Assembly (NCBI RefSeq): GCF_005503015.1 | Contig: NZ_SCOL01000005.1 | Coordinates: 111,678 to 175,677 of the forward strand | Direction: 5' to 3' | Source: Bacillus sp. E(2018) | Lineage (GTDB): Bacteria; Bacillota; Bacilli; Bacillales; Fictibacillaceae | DNA: 64,000 nucleotides | Shown here: positions 49,553 to 59,253 of the stretch, piece by piece | Layout of the letters: each line of letters begins with the position of its first letter | Numbering within the stretch: the stretch's first letter is position 1 | Notes under the pieces: model-generated | Databases searched by the model: none | What the model saw: the letters and a program-made list of their open reading frames with translations, nothing else | Told to the model about the DNA's origin: nothing | Translations under genes and position numbers: made by a program

Positions 49553-49899
49553 TAATGAGCAAAGAGCCTAAACATCTATATACGATTCAGAAAAACAAAA
49601 GATTAACTCTTCTAGTGTTCATTCACAAATCGCCTTAAAGATTATAAGCACCGGGTTAGAGGTGTAATAAATATATTATGTATACTTAGATAGAGTTTAT
49701 GAGCTGACAGTAAAAAAGGAAATCACTGAGAAATATCCTGAAGTGAATATAAACTGTTTTATAAACATTTGAATAACTGAAAAAAAGTGTTTAATTACCT
49801 ACGCTATAATTTTGGGGTTAAAGTTAAAGTTTGTTTTTCAGGATATGATGTTAATCGTTTATTGAGCATGATTACTTTTTAACGTATGAGGTGAACAAA

Positions 49900-50928
49900 A
49901 TGGAAAATAAAAAATCAGCTAAAGAAAGGTTTTTAGATAGATTCTTTGAAGGAGTTGAAGATTGGGATAAGCATTTGACAGAATCCTTGGTTAAGGAAGA
50001 AAATTCTCGTCACTATGAAATTGGAAAGAAAATATTAGAAGAACAAGAGGACTTTGGAAATGTAACGAATTCAGAGTTAGGCCGTGAGATATGGTATAGT
50101 AACGACTTTTTTATAAATAGTCTAATTCTTAATTTTATTACAGATTCAGATGACGAACTGGTTGATGAGCTGAAAAGAGTCTATGTTGGTATACTTGGAA
50201 GTTCTGGATTTGATGCAGAAGCAATGGACATGGATGAAGAGTATGACGGCTACTTAATTAAAATGAATTTTGATATAGAAATTGATTTAATTCTAATATC
50301 TCAATTGTTTTCATACCATATTTATGGTATGCAGATTAGAGATGAGAGAGAAAGGTATAAACTCCTTCCAGAAATGTTGGAGAATTTATTTTTTTTGATG
50401 GACAAGAAAGCGCTACTGAAAAAAGCATCAGACGACAATCAGGATAATATACAGCACAATCTTAATTCTCCTAGATTACAAATTGCATCAGATTTGTTTG
50501 TAGCAGGCATGTCTTTTGTTTTAGGTCATGAAATTGGTCATCATTTTTTGAGTCATACAGAGTCTAAAGGAAAGAACATTGTATCAAAATTCATACCGAC
50601 GCATGTTACTTTTAATCAATTACATTTAGATGAATTTGCTGCAGATAATTTTGGCTTTGATTTACTGTTAAGAGGTATGAAAAAAAGAAACGACAATACT
50701 TTGTTTGCTCCATTAATAGTAATAATATTGCTAGCCTTATTCGACAAAACTCCTGAAGAACCTTGTCAAACACACCCTTCATTAAGGGATAGGTATCTGA
50801 ATTTATTAAGTCGGATTTCACAACACAATGAAGTAATAGCATTGACACTTCAACGAATTTTTGATGATGTAGCTACATGGATTAATGTTACTTTAGTTGG
50901 TCATTGGAAAACTGAATGGTGGAAATAA
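49900..50928 (+). CDS. HEXXH zinc metalloprotease-like protein
   Basis: About 342 residues. A zinc site GHEIGHHFLSHTES (His210, Glu211, His214 by approximate count) is followed about 35 residues later by LDEFAADNFGFD, which supplies the third ligand Glu and an Asp, as in M48-like peptidases. The N-terminal 190 residues are acidic and unrecognised, and no signal peptide or membrane helix is evident near the start, so the protein is probably cytoplasmic. The ATG at 49900 follows GAGGTG. It lies upstream of the restriction-modification operon and may be part of the same defence cargo (inference). Confidence 0.6.
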   Translation: MENKKSAKERFLDRFFEGVEDWDKHLTESLVKEENSRHYEIGKKILEEQEDFGNVTNSELGREIWYSNDFFINSLILNFITDSDDELVDELKRVYVGILGSSGFDAEAMDMDEEYDGYLIKMNFDIEIDLILISQLFSYHIYGMQIRDERERYKLLPEMLENLFFLMDKKALLKKASDDNQDNIQHNLNSPRLQIASDLFVAGMSFVLGHEIGHHFLSHTESKGKNIVSKFIPTHVTFNQLHLDEFAADNFGFDLLLRGMKKRNDNTLFAPLIVIILLALFDKTPEEPCQTHPSLRDRYLNLLSRISQHNEVIALTLQRIFDDVATWINVTLVGHWKTEWWK

Positions 50929-51114
50929 CATTACACTATCCTTTAATAATATCCTCCATTACTGTATGTCGCTACTACTCTTCAAACAAAGAAGGGAGGG
51001 AGTTTAACAAATTTTTGCATAGTGATGGAGAGAGAAAATCACATAGTAAGGTCAACGAGCTTATTCTAAAATGCTTAACGAAATTGAGTTAATTCTTACA
51101 AATTAATTCATGTT

Positions 51115-51492
51115 GTGGCCTATGCAGTTGTTGCAGTTCAAATTAAATCTACTATAGAGCATGATGGAAGAAAGCGAAATTCCACAAATTATACTCAATT
51201 ACCCCTTAAAAAGGCACAGCTAACAAATAATCTAAATATACTTTCACAGTTTAAAGAGGACTTTAGTAGTGGGGAGGCAATGATAGCATTGTCAAGCCTA
51301 TCTAGATCTAATTGGGCGAGGTGCTCAAGTAATCTAGGGACTGAAGTGAAAGATGAAACCATAATTAAAATGCAAAGCTGCTATATTAAAACTGAAACAT
51401 ATTCAACTTCACAAACTATAAAAAGAATTGATATAACAGATGATATTATTACAACTATTAATAATACTTTAATCTTAATAAGAATTTCATAA
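51115..51492 (+). CDS. Hypothetical protein, possibly a fragment
   Basis: 125 residues from a GTG without a clear ribosome site. The sequence has Ser/Thr- and Asn-rich parts and an open frame of unusual length for this AT-rich area, but no recognised motif. It may be the end of a decayed gene. Low confidence. Confidence 0.3.
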   Translation: MAYAVVAVQIKSTIEHDGRKRNSTNYTQLPLKKAQLTNNLNILSQFKEDFSSGEAMIALSSLSRSNWARCSSNLGTEVKDETIIKMQSCYIKTETYSTSQTIKRIDITDDIITTINNTLILIRIS

Positions 51493-51512
51493 CAAATATT
51501 GAGCAATAAAAG

Positions 51513-51540
51513 AGCCCCTAACCAAAGTAGGCTTTTTTTA
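51513..51540 (+). terminator. Terminator before the restriction operon
   Basis: AGCC-CTA and TAG-GCT arms around ACCAAAG, followed by T7. Confidence 0.6.
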
Positions 51541-51702
51541 TTTTAACTAAAACGAACATTTATTCTCATTGAATATATGATTTAATTAAGAGTGATTTTT
51601 ATAATGTAATTCTTAGAAATTACTAAAAATTATTGACGGTTTATTTTCAGATGATAAGATAAAAGTGTAATTCGTAAGAAATACATAAAAAGAGGGCGGG
51701 AT

Positions 51703-52254
51703 ATGAAATTAGAGGATGTTGTAACCGTTAAAATTGGAAAAAACCTATCTAGGGGATCTGAGAAAGATGACTTTACCTTAGTTGCTTACTCTTATGATGA
51801 CTTACAGAAAGATTTAGATGGCTTGTTTTTAGACTCTAAAACTAGTACAAGTCAAGATGAAGGCTACTTGAGCATTACTGGAGAAGTTGTTTTTAGCTTT
51901 GTAAGTTCTAAAGCCGGTATTGTGAGTAAAAAAAATGAAGGAAAGATCATCAATCAAAACTTCGCAAAACTCATTATTGAACATGATGGGTTGGATAGCC
52001 GTTACCTTTGTTATGTGTTGAATGAATCATCTTCCATGAAAAAGCAGATGGCCATCTCCATGCAAGGAAGCACAGTACCGAAACTGACACCATCCATATT
52101 AAAAGAGTTGGAAATTAAGTTGCCAACACTTGAGAAACAACGGACGATTGGAAAAGCTTACTTTTATTTGAGAAAGCAGCAAGCTCTCGCTAAGAAACAA
52201 GCAGAACTTGAGAAACAGCTGAATTTAGAAGTGCTGAGAAAACTAGATTACTAG
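51703..52254 (+). CDS. Half-size type I specificity (HsdS-like) protein
   Basis: 183 residues with a single target-recognition-like domain and one terminal coiled coil. Evidence is the HsdS-type end SMQGSTVPKLTPSILKELEIKLPTLEKQRTIGKAYFYLRKQQALAKKQAELEKQ. A full HsdS (403 residues, two domains) is present in the same operon. A half subunit could dimerise through the coiled coil, replace the full one in the complex or modulate it. ATG after GAGGGCGGG. 28 bases separate it from hsdM. Confidence 0.75.
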   Translation: MKLEDVVTVKIGKNLSRGSEKDDFTLVAYSYDDLQKDLDGLFLDSKTSTSQDEGYLSITGEVVFSFVSSKAGIVSKKNEGKIINQNFAKLIIEHDGLDSRYLCYVLNESSSMKKQMAISMQGSTVPKLTPSILKELEIKLPTLEKQRTIGKAYFYLRKQQALAKKQAELEKQLNLEVLRKLDY

Positions 52255-52282
52255 ACAAACAACGAAAAGTGGGGAACAAACA

Positions 52283-53875
52283 ATGGCGAGTTTGAATCAA
52301 AAATTATTTAGCGCCGCAGACAATCTGCGTAGCAAGATGGATGCATCTGAATACAAAAACTACTTATTAGGATTGATTTTTTACAAATACTTATCGGATA
52401 AGTTATTAGAAAAAGTGGTAGTCATCGCTGATGAGTCACTTGAAGAATACAACACCCAAACTAAACAAACTGAGTTGTACATAAATTTGTTAGCAGATGA
52501 AGAAATCAAAGATGATCTGATTGAAACTCTAGTAGATACACTGGGTTATGATATTGCGCCAGAACACTTATTCAATGTATTAACTGATCAAGCAAAGCAA
52601 AACACGTTTCAGTTGAATGACTTGAATAAAGCCTTTATAGATTTAGCAACCAAATATGATCAATTTAACGGTCTGTTTGATGACGTGGATTTGAAGTCAA
52701 AAAAACTCGGTTCCGATGATCAACAACGAAACATTACCATTACAGAAGTGATAAAAAAATTAAATGATGTCGACTTAATGGGGCATGATGGAGATGTTAT
52801 TGGGGATGCGTATGAATTCTTAATCGGTCAATTTGCTTCAGAAGCAGGCAAAAAAGCAGGAGAATTCTATACACCTCATGAAGTATCCGACATGATGGCT
52901 CGTATTGCAGCGATGGGAAAAGAAGATAAAAAATTGTTCAGCGTATTTGATCCAACCATGGGATCGGGTTCACTCATGTTGAATATCCGTAACTATATTA
53001 ATTACCCAGATAGCGTGAAGTATCATGGACAAGAACTGAATACTACAACGTATAACTTAGCAAAAATGAACTTGATTTTGCATGGTGTGGACAAAGAAGA
53101 TATGCGCTTGCGCAACGGAGACACGCTGAACAAGGACTGGCCGACAGATGAGCCGTATACCTTTGATTCAGTCCTTATGAATCCTCCGTATTCTGCAAAA
53201 TGGTCTGCAGATGACACATTCTTAGATGACTCTCGTTTTAACCGTTACGGAAAGTTAGCGCCTAAATCAAAAGCGGACTTTGCCTTTCTTCTACATGGTT
53301 TCTATCATTTGAAGGATTCAGGAACGATGGCCATTGTCTTACCGCATGGGGTTTTGTTCCGTGGAGCTGCAGAAGGTGTCATTCGTAAGAAGCTTTTAGA
53401 AGATGGAAGCATCGATGCCGTTATCGGCATGCCAGGAAACTTGTTCTTTGGAACATCCATTCCAACAACAGTCATTATCTTGAAGAAGAATCGTGAAACG
53501 CGTGATGTTTTATTTATTGATGCGAGTAAAGAGTTTATCAAAGGAAAGAACCAAAACAAACTTTCGAAAGAAAACATTGATAAGATTGTAGAAACATACA
53601 GAAACAGAGAAAGTATTGTGAGATACAGCCACAACGCAAGTTTTGATGAAATCAAAGAGAATGAGTTTAACTTAAACATCCCTCGCTATGTTGATACGTT
53701 TGAGGAAGAAGCAGCAATTGATATGGCTGCAATCGGCTCAAAGATTAAAGATATTCGAAAAGAAAAAGCAGAACTGGAATCTAATCTATATGACATGATT
53801 TCATCGTTACAATACGATGAAAAAAACGAAGAATGGATTAAAGGTGCATTAGAGGTGTTTACTCGTGAAAAGTAA
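52283..53875 (+). CDS. hsdM: Type I modification methyltransferase HsdM
   Basis: 530 residues. The N-terminal HsdM helical domain (LFSAADNLRSKMDASEYKNYLLGLIFYKYLSDK) is followed by the N6-adenine methyltransferase domain with SAM motif FDPTMGSGSLML and catalytic NPPY (about 299, DSVLMNPPYSAKW). Full-length for the family. It methylates adenine in the site chosen by HsdS. Its end overlaps hsdS by 11 bases. Confidence 0.95.
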   Translation: MASLNQKLFSAADNLRSKMDASEYKNYLLGLIFYKYLSDKLLEKVVVIADESLEEYNTQTKQTELYINLLADEEIKDDLIETLVDTLGYDIAPEHLFNVLTDQAKQNTFQLNDLNKAFIDLATKYDQFNGLFDDVDLKSKKLGSDDQQRNITITEVIKKLNDVDLMGHDGDVIGDAYEFLIGQFASEAGKKAGEFYTPHEVSDMMARIAAMGKEDKKLFSVFDPTMGSGSLMLNIRNYINYPDSVKYHGQELNTTTYNLAKMNLILHGVDKEDMRLRNGDTLNKDWPTDEPYTFDSVLMNPPYSAKWSADDTFLDDSRFNRYGKLAPKSKADFAFLLHGFYHLKDSGTMAIVLPHGVLFRGAAEGVIRKKLLEDGSIDAVIGMPGNLFFGTSIPTTVIILKKNRETRDVLFIDASKEFIKGKNQNKLSKENIDKIVETYRNRESIVRYSHNASFDEIKENEFNLNIPRYVDTFEEEAAIDMAAIGSKIKDIRKEKAELESNLYDMISSLQYDEKNEEWIKGALEVFTREK

Positions 53876-55076
53876 GTTTAAACCAGAGATTAGGTTTTCA
53901 GGATTTACCGTAGCGTGGGAACAACGTAAGTTTAAGGATTTTATTTTTAAGTCTGGTAAGAGGAATACACTAGGCGAAAATTATTTGGCGTGTTCTGTAA
54001 GTAACAAGTTGGGACTAGTAAGCCAAACAGAACAATTTGATGGCGGTCGCTTAGACACACTTGATAAAACATCTTACAAATTAGTTCATCCCAATGAATT
54101 TGCATATAACCCAGCTAGAATTAACGTTGGTTCTATAGCGTTTAATAACCTCAACAGAACAGTTATTGTAAGCTCACTTTATGTAGTATTAAAAATGAAT
54201 GAAAAGCTTGATAATGAGTATGTTCTACAATTTATTAAATCACAACTTTTTAATGATGAAGTAAAAAGAAATACTGAAGGGAGCGTAAGAGAATATTTAT
54301 TCTTTGAAAACTTCAAAAATATTAAATTTCCTTACACTCCATACAAAGAAGAGCAAATAAAAATCGGAAAATTTTTAAAACAACTGGACGACATTATCGA
54401 ACTTCACGAGAAAGAACTAACCACACTCAAACAAACAAAACAAGGATTCTTGAAAAAAATGTTTCCAAAAGAAGGGGAGTACGTGCCGGAAGTACGTTTT
54501 CAGGGATTTACTGGTGATTGGGAAAAACATAAGTTATCGGATATGAAGGATGTACGTGATGGAACACATGATTCACCAAAATATTTTAACGTAGGATTTC
54601 CATTAGTTACTTCAAAAAATTTAAAAGAAAATGGTTTGGATATGACAGATGTTTCACTTATTTCTGAAGAAGATTTCCAATCAATAAATAAAAGGTCTAA
54701 AGTTGATATAGGGGACATTCTTTTTGGAATGATTGGTACAATAGGTAATCCAGTTTTGGTTAATAGAGAAGGTTTTGCAATTAAAAATGTAGCTCTTATT
54801 AAACATGGTGGTAAAGTTACGAATGAGTTTCTGATTCAACTTTTAAAATCACCAATATTTGAGATGTTTATTCGAAACGAGAATGCAGGAAACACTCAAA
54901 AATTTCTCAGTTTAAGTAAGATAAGAAATTATCAATTCCTATCACCTTCTTATCAAGAACAAATTAAAATTGGTGATTTTTTTAAAAATTTAGACAACAC
55001 TATCAATCTTCATCAACGTGAATTAGATGCTCTTAAAGAAACGAAAAAAGCCTTCTTGCAAAAGATGTTTATTTAA
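53865..55076 (+). CDS. hsdS: Type I specificity subunit HsdS
   Basis: 403 residues with two target-recognition domains, each opening with a PE(I/V)RF-G-FT-WE/GDWE signature (PEIRFSGFTVAWEQRKF near residue 5 and PEVRFQGFTGDWEKHKL near 208) and each ending in a coiled coil (EEQIKIGKFLKQLDDIIELHEKEL; QEQIKIGDFFKNLDNTINLHQREL). It determines the bipartite DNA sequence recognised. GTG start, overlapping hsdM. The target-recognition parts look more AT-rich than the conserved coils, as usual for exchangeable domains. Confidence 0.95.
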   Translation: MKSKFKPEIRFSGFTVAWEQRKFKDFIFKSGKRNTLGENYLACSVSNKLGLVSQTEQFDGGRLDTLDKTSYKLVHPNEFAYNPARINVGSIAFNNLNRTVIVSSLYVVLKMNEKLDNEYVLQFIKSQLFNDEVKRNTEGSVREYLFFENFKNIKFPYTPYKEEQIKIGKFLKQLDDIIELHEKELTTLKQTKQGFLKKMFPKEGEYVPEVRFQGFTGDWEKHKLSDMKDVRDGTHDSPKYFNVGFPLVTSKNLKENGLDMTDVSLISEEDFQSINKRSKVDIGDILFGMIGTIGNPVLVNREGFAIKNVALIKHGGKVTNEFLIQLLKSPIFEMFIRNENAGNTQKFLSLSKIRNYQFLSPSYQEQIKIGDFFKNLDNTINLHQRELDALKETKKAFLQKMFI

Positions 55077-55099
55077 GCAAATGGAAATGAGGGAGAAAC

Positions 55100-58000
55100 G
55101 TGACAAAAATCGCTCATAATGATGAACTGGCAGTGGAACATCGATTGATCGAAGTGCTGGGAGAAGGGCATAATCAGTGGAATTATCGTCCGGACTTGAA
55201 ATCTGAAGAAGACCTATGGAAGAACTTGCGTCAAAAAATTACGCAAAACAACTTATCAGAAATAGGGGAACATCCCATTTCTGATAAAGAGTTTGATTCA
55301 ATTAAAACAGAATTACTTTCGAAAACACAGACTCCATTTGATGCTGCTAGATGGTTGAAGGGTGAAAACGGAATTGCTCGAATTACGATAGAACGGGAAG
55401 ATGTGACTCTCGGCTCAATGTCGTTGATTTTGTATTCCAACCAAGACATCGGGGGCGGAATCTCTACATACGAAGTGGTGCATCAGATTGCAAAACAAAA
55501 GGTAAATGATGACGGTCGTGATCGTCGATTTGACGTCACACTCTTAATTAACGGACTACCGATCGTTCAATTAGAATTGAAACAGGTAAATGCTAAAGAC
55601 GGTGTGTTCCAAGCGTATAATCAGATAAAAAAATACGCAGAAGAAGGGATGTTTCGAAACAATATCTTTTCTACGCTGCAATTATTTGTGATTTCTAACG
55701 AACAAACGACGCGCTATTTTGCCAACGCGATGCCAAAAGACATGCACAAGAAGTTTGTCTTTAGCTGGCGGACGACGGATAACCGAAAAGTAGAAAATCT
55801 GTATGAATTCGTAAAACAGGTCTTAAATATCCCGGATGCTCATCGACTAATCGCCAATTATACCATCGTCAGTGAAGATCAGGACAATAAAGCGTTAATG
55901 GTCTTGCATCCGTATCAAATTCATGCGATTGAAGCGTTGTTTACATCAGCTATGAAACATGAATCAGGATTTGTTTGGCATGCGACAGGTTCAGGAAAAA
56001 CGTTGACGAGCTTCGTTTCGACGAAACTATTAGCCCGAAAACCTGGTGTCGACCGAACCATCATGCTGATCGACAGGAAGGACTTGGACAGCCAGACGAC
56101 GAACGAGTTCACGAAGTTCGCATCAGAGTTTAATACTGGCATCTCATCCGGTACAGCCTCCTCGAACAGTCTAATAGTTGGAACGGCAAGCTCTAAGAAG
56201 TTGAGCCAGACGCTTCTATCGGACAGTAACTCGAACACCGTAATCATCACGACCCGTCAGAAGCTAGAGGCAGCCCTCCGATTTGCCGAGAAGCAGGAAG
56301 AGGAGAAGGGGACCAGCCGCTTCAAGAAACTGATCGGGCAGCATATCATTTTTGTCGTGGACGAGTGTCACCGTGCGTTGAGTGCTGAGGGAATGGAGGC
56401 CATTAAAGGCTTCTTTCCAAACTCGACCTGGTTCGGCTTCACGGGGACACCAATCTTCAATGAGAACAAGAAACAGGCACAGGGCCAGTTGGCACGGACT
56501 ACACGTGATCAGTATGGAGAAATTCTTCATACGTATACCATTAAGAACGCGTTAGAAGATGGATCTGTATTAGGATTCCAAGTTGAACATGAAGATACGA
56601 TTGAATCTAATTCACTTAACAATAAGATCTTTGATCAACTGCGTAGCAATGAGAAATATGCTCAGTATACAGATGAAGAACTGAACGAGTTTATTGATAA
56701 GATGGATGGAATAGAGAAGGAAAGGTATATTCCGAACGCTTCATTCGAAAGTGACGACCATATTCAGAAGGTCATTCATAAGATGTTCCGACCCGATAAC
56801 GCCTACACCAAGTTTGATTTTAAAAACGGCCGGCCGCAAAAATCTGCAATTTTGACAACAAGCTCAATTGATATGGCGAAGCTTTACTATCATGCGATAA
56901 AAGAGATGACGAAAGAACCTGATTGGTTGACTAGCGAATTTGCTGATCATCCAATTCGAAAAGGTCGTACAATTGATGACCCTGACTTCCCTAGAATCGC
57001 GATAACCTATTCCATACAAGAAAACGAAGAGAACTCGAAACAATTCCAAGATGAAATGAAGGGAATTGTAAAAGAGTATAACAACTATTATCAAACTGCT
57101 TGGTCGATTGAAGATATTGAACGTTACAACGGGGACATCAACAACCGTTTAGCTCGTAAAAGAGCCGAATTCAAAGAATTTGGGAAACAGATTGATCTCG
57201 TCATTGTTGTTGATCGCTTGTTGACAGGGTTTGATGCACCGACGATTCAAACATTATTCGTCGACCGAAATTTAAGTTATGCGAATTTGATTCAAGCCTT
57301 TTCTAGAACCAATCGAACGTATCCTGGAAAAACTAAAGGATTGATCGTTACTTTCCGAAAACCATTCACCATGGAAAAGAATGTGCAGGATGCGACGAAG
57401 TTGTATTCGAATGAAAATGATGAATCGAAACTGGTTTATCCGACATATGACGAATCAAAAAAACGGTTTAAGAAGGCTCACAAGTCACTTCAATCTTTAG
57501 TTCCGAGTCCAACAGACATAGATGAGCACTCTTCACTTGAAACACGAATTGAGTTTGTAAAAGCGTTTCAAGAACTCAACAATGCGTTCGAAGCTCTAGT
57601 TACCTATGATGATTACAACGATGAGATGGAAAAATCAAAGACTCTTCCACAACAAGTGAAGACACTAGAAGAATACATCGGTGTGTACAACACCGTAAAA
57701 GGATCGTTAGTGGATGAAGGTGGCGAAGGAACGAGACCGGATTTCTCAGGTATCGAATTTTATGGAGAAAACGCGATTAAACTCTATGATATTGATTCGA
57801 CGTATATCGATCAGTTATTAGGAACGTACTCTGCAAACAATCAGAACATCCGATCTGAGATTGAAAAAGCACTTCAAAAATTGAAGAAATCGGAAATTGT
57901 GAAAGACGTATATCGTGCTATCTTAAACGCGATTGATAACAAAGAGTTAGAAGAAGAGGAAGATATTTTGATCGTCAAACGGCGTTACTTCACAGAATCC

Positions 58001-58255
58001 TATAACACAGCGATTAGGGATTTTGCGAATACGTGGTTTGTGGAGGAAAGAGAACTGCATGCATCAGCTGTTCAGTATGAGATAGGTACAGAACCTATCC
58101 CAAATATAGGCGGCATCATCGACAGCAAGCAGTTTGATAAGTTTAAAGCAGTAAACCCAGGGGCTATTCCACTAAAATACGGCCCAGAAATGAAACGCCA
58201 GTGGAGAAAGACGCTTGATGATATCATTGTTCCGTTAGAAGATGAGTTGAGATAA
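55100..58255 (+). CDS. hsdR: Type I restriction endonuclease subunit HsdR
   Basis: 1051 residues. The N-terminal nuclease domain includes VTLLINGLPIVQLELKQ (PD-(D/E)xK: E-x-K). The translocase follows: Walker A HATGSGKT (about 293-300), DECHRA (about 420), FTGTPI and a late helicase motif RLLTGFDAPTIQTLFVD with QAFSRTNR. It cuts unmethylated DNA after ATP-driven translocation. GTG start with GAGGGAGAAA upstream. A central stretch (about 56040-56530) uses far more C- and G-ending codons than the flanks, suggesting recombination with a foreign hsdR. Confidence 0.95.
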   Translation: MTKIAHNDELAVEHRLIEVLGEGHNQWNYRPDLKSEEDLWKNLRQKITQNNLSEIGEHPISDKEFDSIKTELLSKTQTPFDAARWLKGENGIARITIEREDVTLGSMSLILYSNQDIGGGISTYEVVHQIAKQKVNDDGRDRRFDVTLLINGLPIVQLELKQVNAKDGVFQAYNQIKKYAEEGMFRNNIFSTLQLFVISNEQTTRYFANAMPKDMHKKFVFSWRTTDNRKVENLYEFVKQVLNIPDAHRLIANYTIVSEDQDNKALMVLHPYQIHAIEALFTSAMKHESGFVWHATGSGKTLTSFVSTKLLARKPGVDRTIMLIDRKDLDSQTTNEFTKFASEFNTGISSGTASSNSLIVGTASSKKLSQTLLSDSNSNTVIITTRQKLEAALRFAEKQEEEKGTSRFKKLIGQHIIFVVDECHRALSAEGMEAIKGFFPNSTWFGFTGTPIFNENKKQAQGQLARTTRDQYGEILHTYTIKNALEDGSVLGFQVEHEDTIESNSLNNKIFDQLRSNEKYAQYTDEELNEFIDKMDGIEKERYIPNASFESDDHIQKVIHKMFRPDNAYTKFDFKNGRPQKSAILTTSSIDMAKLYYHAIKEMTKEPDWLTSEFADHPIRKGRTIDDPDFPRIAITYSIQENEENSKQFQDEMKGIVKEYNNYYQTAWSIEDIERYNGDINNRLARKRAEFKEFGKQIDLVIVVDRLLTGFDAPTIQTLFVDRNLSYANLIQAFSRTNRTYPGKTKGLIVTFRKPFTMEKNVQDATKLYSNENDESKLVYPTYDESKKRFKKAHKSLQSLVPSPTDIDEHSSLETRIEFVKAFQELNNAFEALVTYDDYNDEMEKSKTLPQQVKTLEEYIGVYNTVKGSLVDEGGEGTRPDFSGIEFYGENAIKLYDIDSTYIDQLLGTYSANNQNIRSEIEKALQKLKKSEIVKDVYRAILNAIDNKELEEEEDILIVKRRYFTESYNTAIRDFANTWFVEERELHASAVQYEIGTEPIPNIGGIIDSKQFDKFKAVNPGAIPLKYGPEMKRQWRKTLDDIIVPLEDELR

Positions 58256-58275
58256 ATTTATAGGACTACATTTAA

Positions 58276-58299
58276 AGCATCCATTTTAGGGTGCTTTTT
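58276..58299 (+). terminator. Terminator of the restriction operon
   Basis: AGCATCC and GGGTGCT around ATTTTA, then T5; 20 bases past hsdR. Confidence 0.7.
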
Positions 58300-58663
58300 A
58301 TAATTAAATTTATTACCTTCACTTTATTTATGATTGCTAATCGATACCGATATATGATTAAAAGAACATAATTCCTTAGATATGACATTTACTTATTGAT
58401 ACAGAAAAAATCTTATAATGTTCTTTCTGTTTACATATAAAATAAAAGGTTATTATATTAATTTGTACTTAATATCGTGCAGATGTTATGAAAATAGATT
58501 TAGTTCCAAGTAGCTGATGTTTTAAAAGAAATAGTGTTTAATTAACAAATTACTAAATCTAGACAATTGAGTGTGAATGCATATATATTTCAAAAACAAT
58601 ACATTGGCAAATTTTTCATTTTTATTATATATTTAATTTAATAGTATTTTGGGAGGAAAATGT
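58300..58663. other. AT-rich spacer, promoter region of the toxin-antitoxin-like module
   Basis: No gene found. Very AT-rich. It must hold the promoter of the three-gene unit that follows, but no box is convincing enough to mark. Confidence 0.4.
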
Positions 58664-59236
58664 ATGAAAATAGAAGATTTCATCATTCAAGTAAAATTAT
58701 TCAAAAAATTTTACGACGAAAAAAAGATAGTTATAATTTGGAGAAAAAACGAGCAAGGTTTAAAGATATTAGAAGAATTTAAGGATAGTTTGTCAAATAT
58801 GGAAATTAGTGAACAAGAAATTGTAGATATAGGTTTTGAGATTTTACATCTATCCCAAGCGATAGCAACAGGAAATATACCGTTACATAGCTTAAATGAA
58901 GAAAAATTACAAGTAATAAAAGAATATTTTTTAGATGAAGATTTGTTACAACAAATCAACATACATACTTCAAGTGTTAACAATATTATTGAAAGCTTTG
59001 ATACGGAAATTTTGACAAAAAGGAATAAAAAAAATCCTGAAAAAATAATTACTTTAACTTCACTAATTTCATTTTCTTATAGAAATTCATATTCTAAATT
59101 TGAGAATATTGATAGTTTTTCTTTAGAATTATCAAAAAAAGATTTAGAGGAACTTATTAAAAACCTAAATAAAACTTTGGATGATTTAAATACAGTTTCA
59201 AGTACTAAAGGTGAGTTAGAAATATTAAATAAGTAA
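58664..59236 (+). CDS. First gene of a toxin-antitoxin-like three-gene unit
   Basis: About 190 residues, very AT-rich gene. The start is ATG 58664 after TTGGGAGG. The protein is helical in the middle (SLSNMEISEQEIVDIGFEILHLSQAI) and ends with a strand-helix unit (SLISFSYRNSYSKFENIDSFSLELSKKDLEELIKNLNKTLDDLN). This end resembles, only by eye, the COMM-type domain of eukaryotic COMMD proteins. It is 17 bases before the putative antitoxin gene. It may be an accessory factor of the module. Confidence 0.5.
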   Translation: MKIEDFIIQVKLFKKFYDEKKIVIIWRKNEQGLKILEEFKDSLSNMEISEQEIVDIGFEILHLSQAIATGNIPLHSLNEEKLQVIKEYFLDEDLLQQINIHTSSVNNIIESFDTEILTKRNKKNPEKIITLTSLISFSYRNSYSKFENIDSFSLELSKKDLEELIKNLNKTLDDLNTVSSTKGELEILNK

Positions 59237-59253
59237 ATTCGGGAGGTTATTAT

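Larger units (their letters stand above)
48531..49899. other. Mostly non-coding stretch with gene debris
   Basis: Apart from a 39-residue gene (48746-48865) no intact gene is seen. The part from 49000 to 49500 is less AT-rich and contains short coding-like pieces with stops (for example a frame with KRKTYKRSGEESRKVDAELV), as expected for decayed genes. A hairpin lies at about 49505-49552. Confidence 0.5.
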
